Shown here: positions 6,271 to 7,173 of the stretch, in pieces
How positions within the stretch are numbered: position 1 is the stretch's first letter
Layout: the number at the start of each line of letters is the position of its first letter
Assembly (NCBI GenBank): GCA_049975345.1
Contig: JBNGDP010000157.1
Span: 1-7,173, forward strand
Source of the DNA: Oceanipulchritudo sp049975345
GTDB lineage: Bacteria; Verrucomicrobiota; Verrucomicrobiia; Opitutales; Oceanipulchritudinaceae
Direction of reading: 5' to 3'
DNA: 7,173 nucleotides
Notes under the pieces: generated by a model
What the model saw: only the letters and a program-made list of their open reading frames with translations
Databases searched by the model: none
Told to the model about the DNA's origin: nothing
Translations under genes and position numbers: made by a program

Positions 6271-7173
6271 ATGAAATCCTACCTAATATTAATCGCAGCA
6301 TGCGGAGTCCTTCTTTCGAACCTTGATGCGCTCGAGGTTGAAGTCCAAAGAGCAGGTGATCCTGAATTACCCTGGGGATACGAGGACACTACCGAGTTCA
6401 GCATTGATGAAGATCCAAATCTCGAAAACCGTCAGAATTACGTCGAATGGGACCATGCCCGTTCCATTCAGGTCTCCGAAGCACCCTACGTGGATTACTT
6501 TGTGGCCTTTAACTCCGGTGTTGCCGGGGTTCTCGCCGAAAAAAAGGACACCCCTTTTCTGAATGCTTCCGAGTCCACCATTTCACAGCTCTCAGGAGGG
6601 GCGAACGGCGGATATGTTCCGGACTTTGAAGACCGGCAATTCCCGGACCGTTACACGACCGCTGAAATGCCTGGTGGTGGGGAAAAATTCTCCGTCTTTG
6701 CCTCCTGGGCGGATGGAGTACCGTTGCCGACAGCCACCAGTTGGTATGGCGTAAGCTGGGGCGGCCTGCCAACAAACGATACCGCAATTGAAGAGATGCA
6801 GGTCCGCGTCAATCTGGCGAGCCCGGAAACGGTGAACGTCGCCCACCTGTTCAATGACGGCCAATATTACAGCACGGACATCGGCAATGGCGATGTGGGC
6901 GCTGCTCACACCATCCTTGATGGCCATGAGTTTACGGTCACGCATCACTCGGCGGATGGTTCCGTCATCGATGAAAAGGCGTTTGTCCTACCCAGTGGCG
7001 GATTCAAGGGAGTCGTCAGCACCAAAACGGGAGTGGAATACATGCCACCGGAAAGAGATGATGGGTACAAGCAATTCTACACCGCTATCATCACCGCTAC
7101 CCGCCACGCTGAAGGAGACTATCTGATCCTGAAGCACCGGGCTGGCAATATCGGCTACCGGATGACCCTGGTG
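6271..7173 (+). CDS. Exported protein of unknown function, 3' end cut by the window
   Basis: The reading frame is open for 301 codons from ATG 6271 to the last base, with no stop, so the gene is partial. The N-terminus MKSYLILIAACGVLLSSNLDA is a signal peptide, with probable cleavage after A21. IAAC at 8-11 superficially fits a lipobox, but the hydrophobic core continues past the Cys, so a lipoprotein is less likely. The mature part is acidic near its start (WGYEDTTEFSIDEDPNLE) and then rich in predicted beta-strand, Gly and aromatic residues, for example TSWYGVSWGGLP and VNVAHLFNDGQYY, with few Lys and no Cys in the visible part. I recognise no family. Its place directly behind the TonB receptor suggests a periplasmic or surface partner of the receptor, or a secreted protein induced with it. 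This is inference from position only. Confidence 0.8.
   Translation, partial: MKSYLILIAACGVLLSNLDALEVEVQRAGDPELPWGYEDTTEFSIDEDPNLENRQNYVEWDHARSIQVSEAPYVDYFVAFNSGVAGVLAEKKDTPFLNASESTISQLSGGANGGYVPDFEDRQFPDRYTTAEMPGGGEKFSVFASWADGVPLPTATSWYGVSWGGLPTNDTAIEEMQVRVNLASPETVNVAHLFNDGQYYSTDIGNGDVGAAHTILDGHEFTVTHHSADGSVIDEKAFVLPSGGFKGVVSTKTGVEYMPPERDDGYKQFYTAIITATRHAEGDYLILKHRAGNIGYRMTLV

Noticed and set aside
6271..6303. Lipoprotein assignment for the downstream exported protein from IAAC at residues 8-11
   Set aside because: The hydrophobic core continues past the Cys (GVLLSS) and the stretch before it is short, so cleavage after A21 fits better; not fully excluded.

Overview
The window most likely comes from a member of the Verrucomicrobiota, class Opitutae (a Coraliomargarita/Opitutus-like bacterium). 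This rests on protein style only. The TonB-dependent receptor begins its mature part with an FELSAFEVNVSGDRGY-type stretch, the LacI regulator has an SPATVSLSLRG helix and an RPTPAIAQLM hinge, and a secreted beta-helix protein ends in a Trp/Tyr-rich tail with repeated SWLYS motifs. All three are familiar from that group. No rRNA or other phylogenetic marker is present, so the assignment is inference. Base composition looks moderately G+C-rich and even, with AT-rich stretches confined to the gaps between genes.

Layout: (1) positions 1-74 are a short leader region that holds a possible 8-residue mini-ORF; (2) 75-2663, plus strand, encodes a large exported right-handed beta-helix protein with a PA14-like module and an aromatic tail; (3) 2684-3754, minus strand, encodes a LacI-family regulator, converging on the beta-helix gene across a 20-base gap; (4) 3755-3841 is a compact divergent control region with a possible 18-residue leader ORF; (5) 3842-6232, plus strand, encodes a TonB-dependent outer-membrane receptor; (6) 6271 to the window end, plus strand, is the first 301 codons of an exported protein of unknown function, cut off by the window edge and only 38 bases behind the receptor gene, so probably in the same transcript.

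Working model (inference): this is a small nutrient-acquisition locus. The LacI-type regulator would sense a sugar or other small ligand and control the divergent receptor operon, and perhaps the neighbouring beta-helix gene. The beta-helix protein would bind or cleave a polysaccharide at or outside the cell surface, and the receptor would import the product or a related ligand with TonB energy. The unknown exported protein may be a partner of the receptor. No substrate can be named from the sequence. I see no CRISPR array, mobile element, tRNA or rRNA. The most unusual details are two tiny upstream ORFs that each overlap a main gene start by ATGA, the three-part secreted beta-helix protein, and the unrecognised truncated gene.
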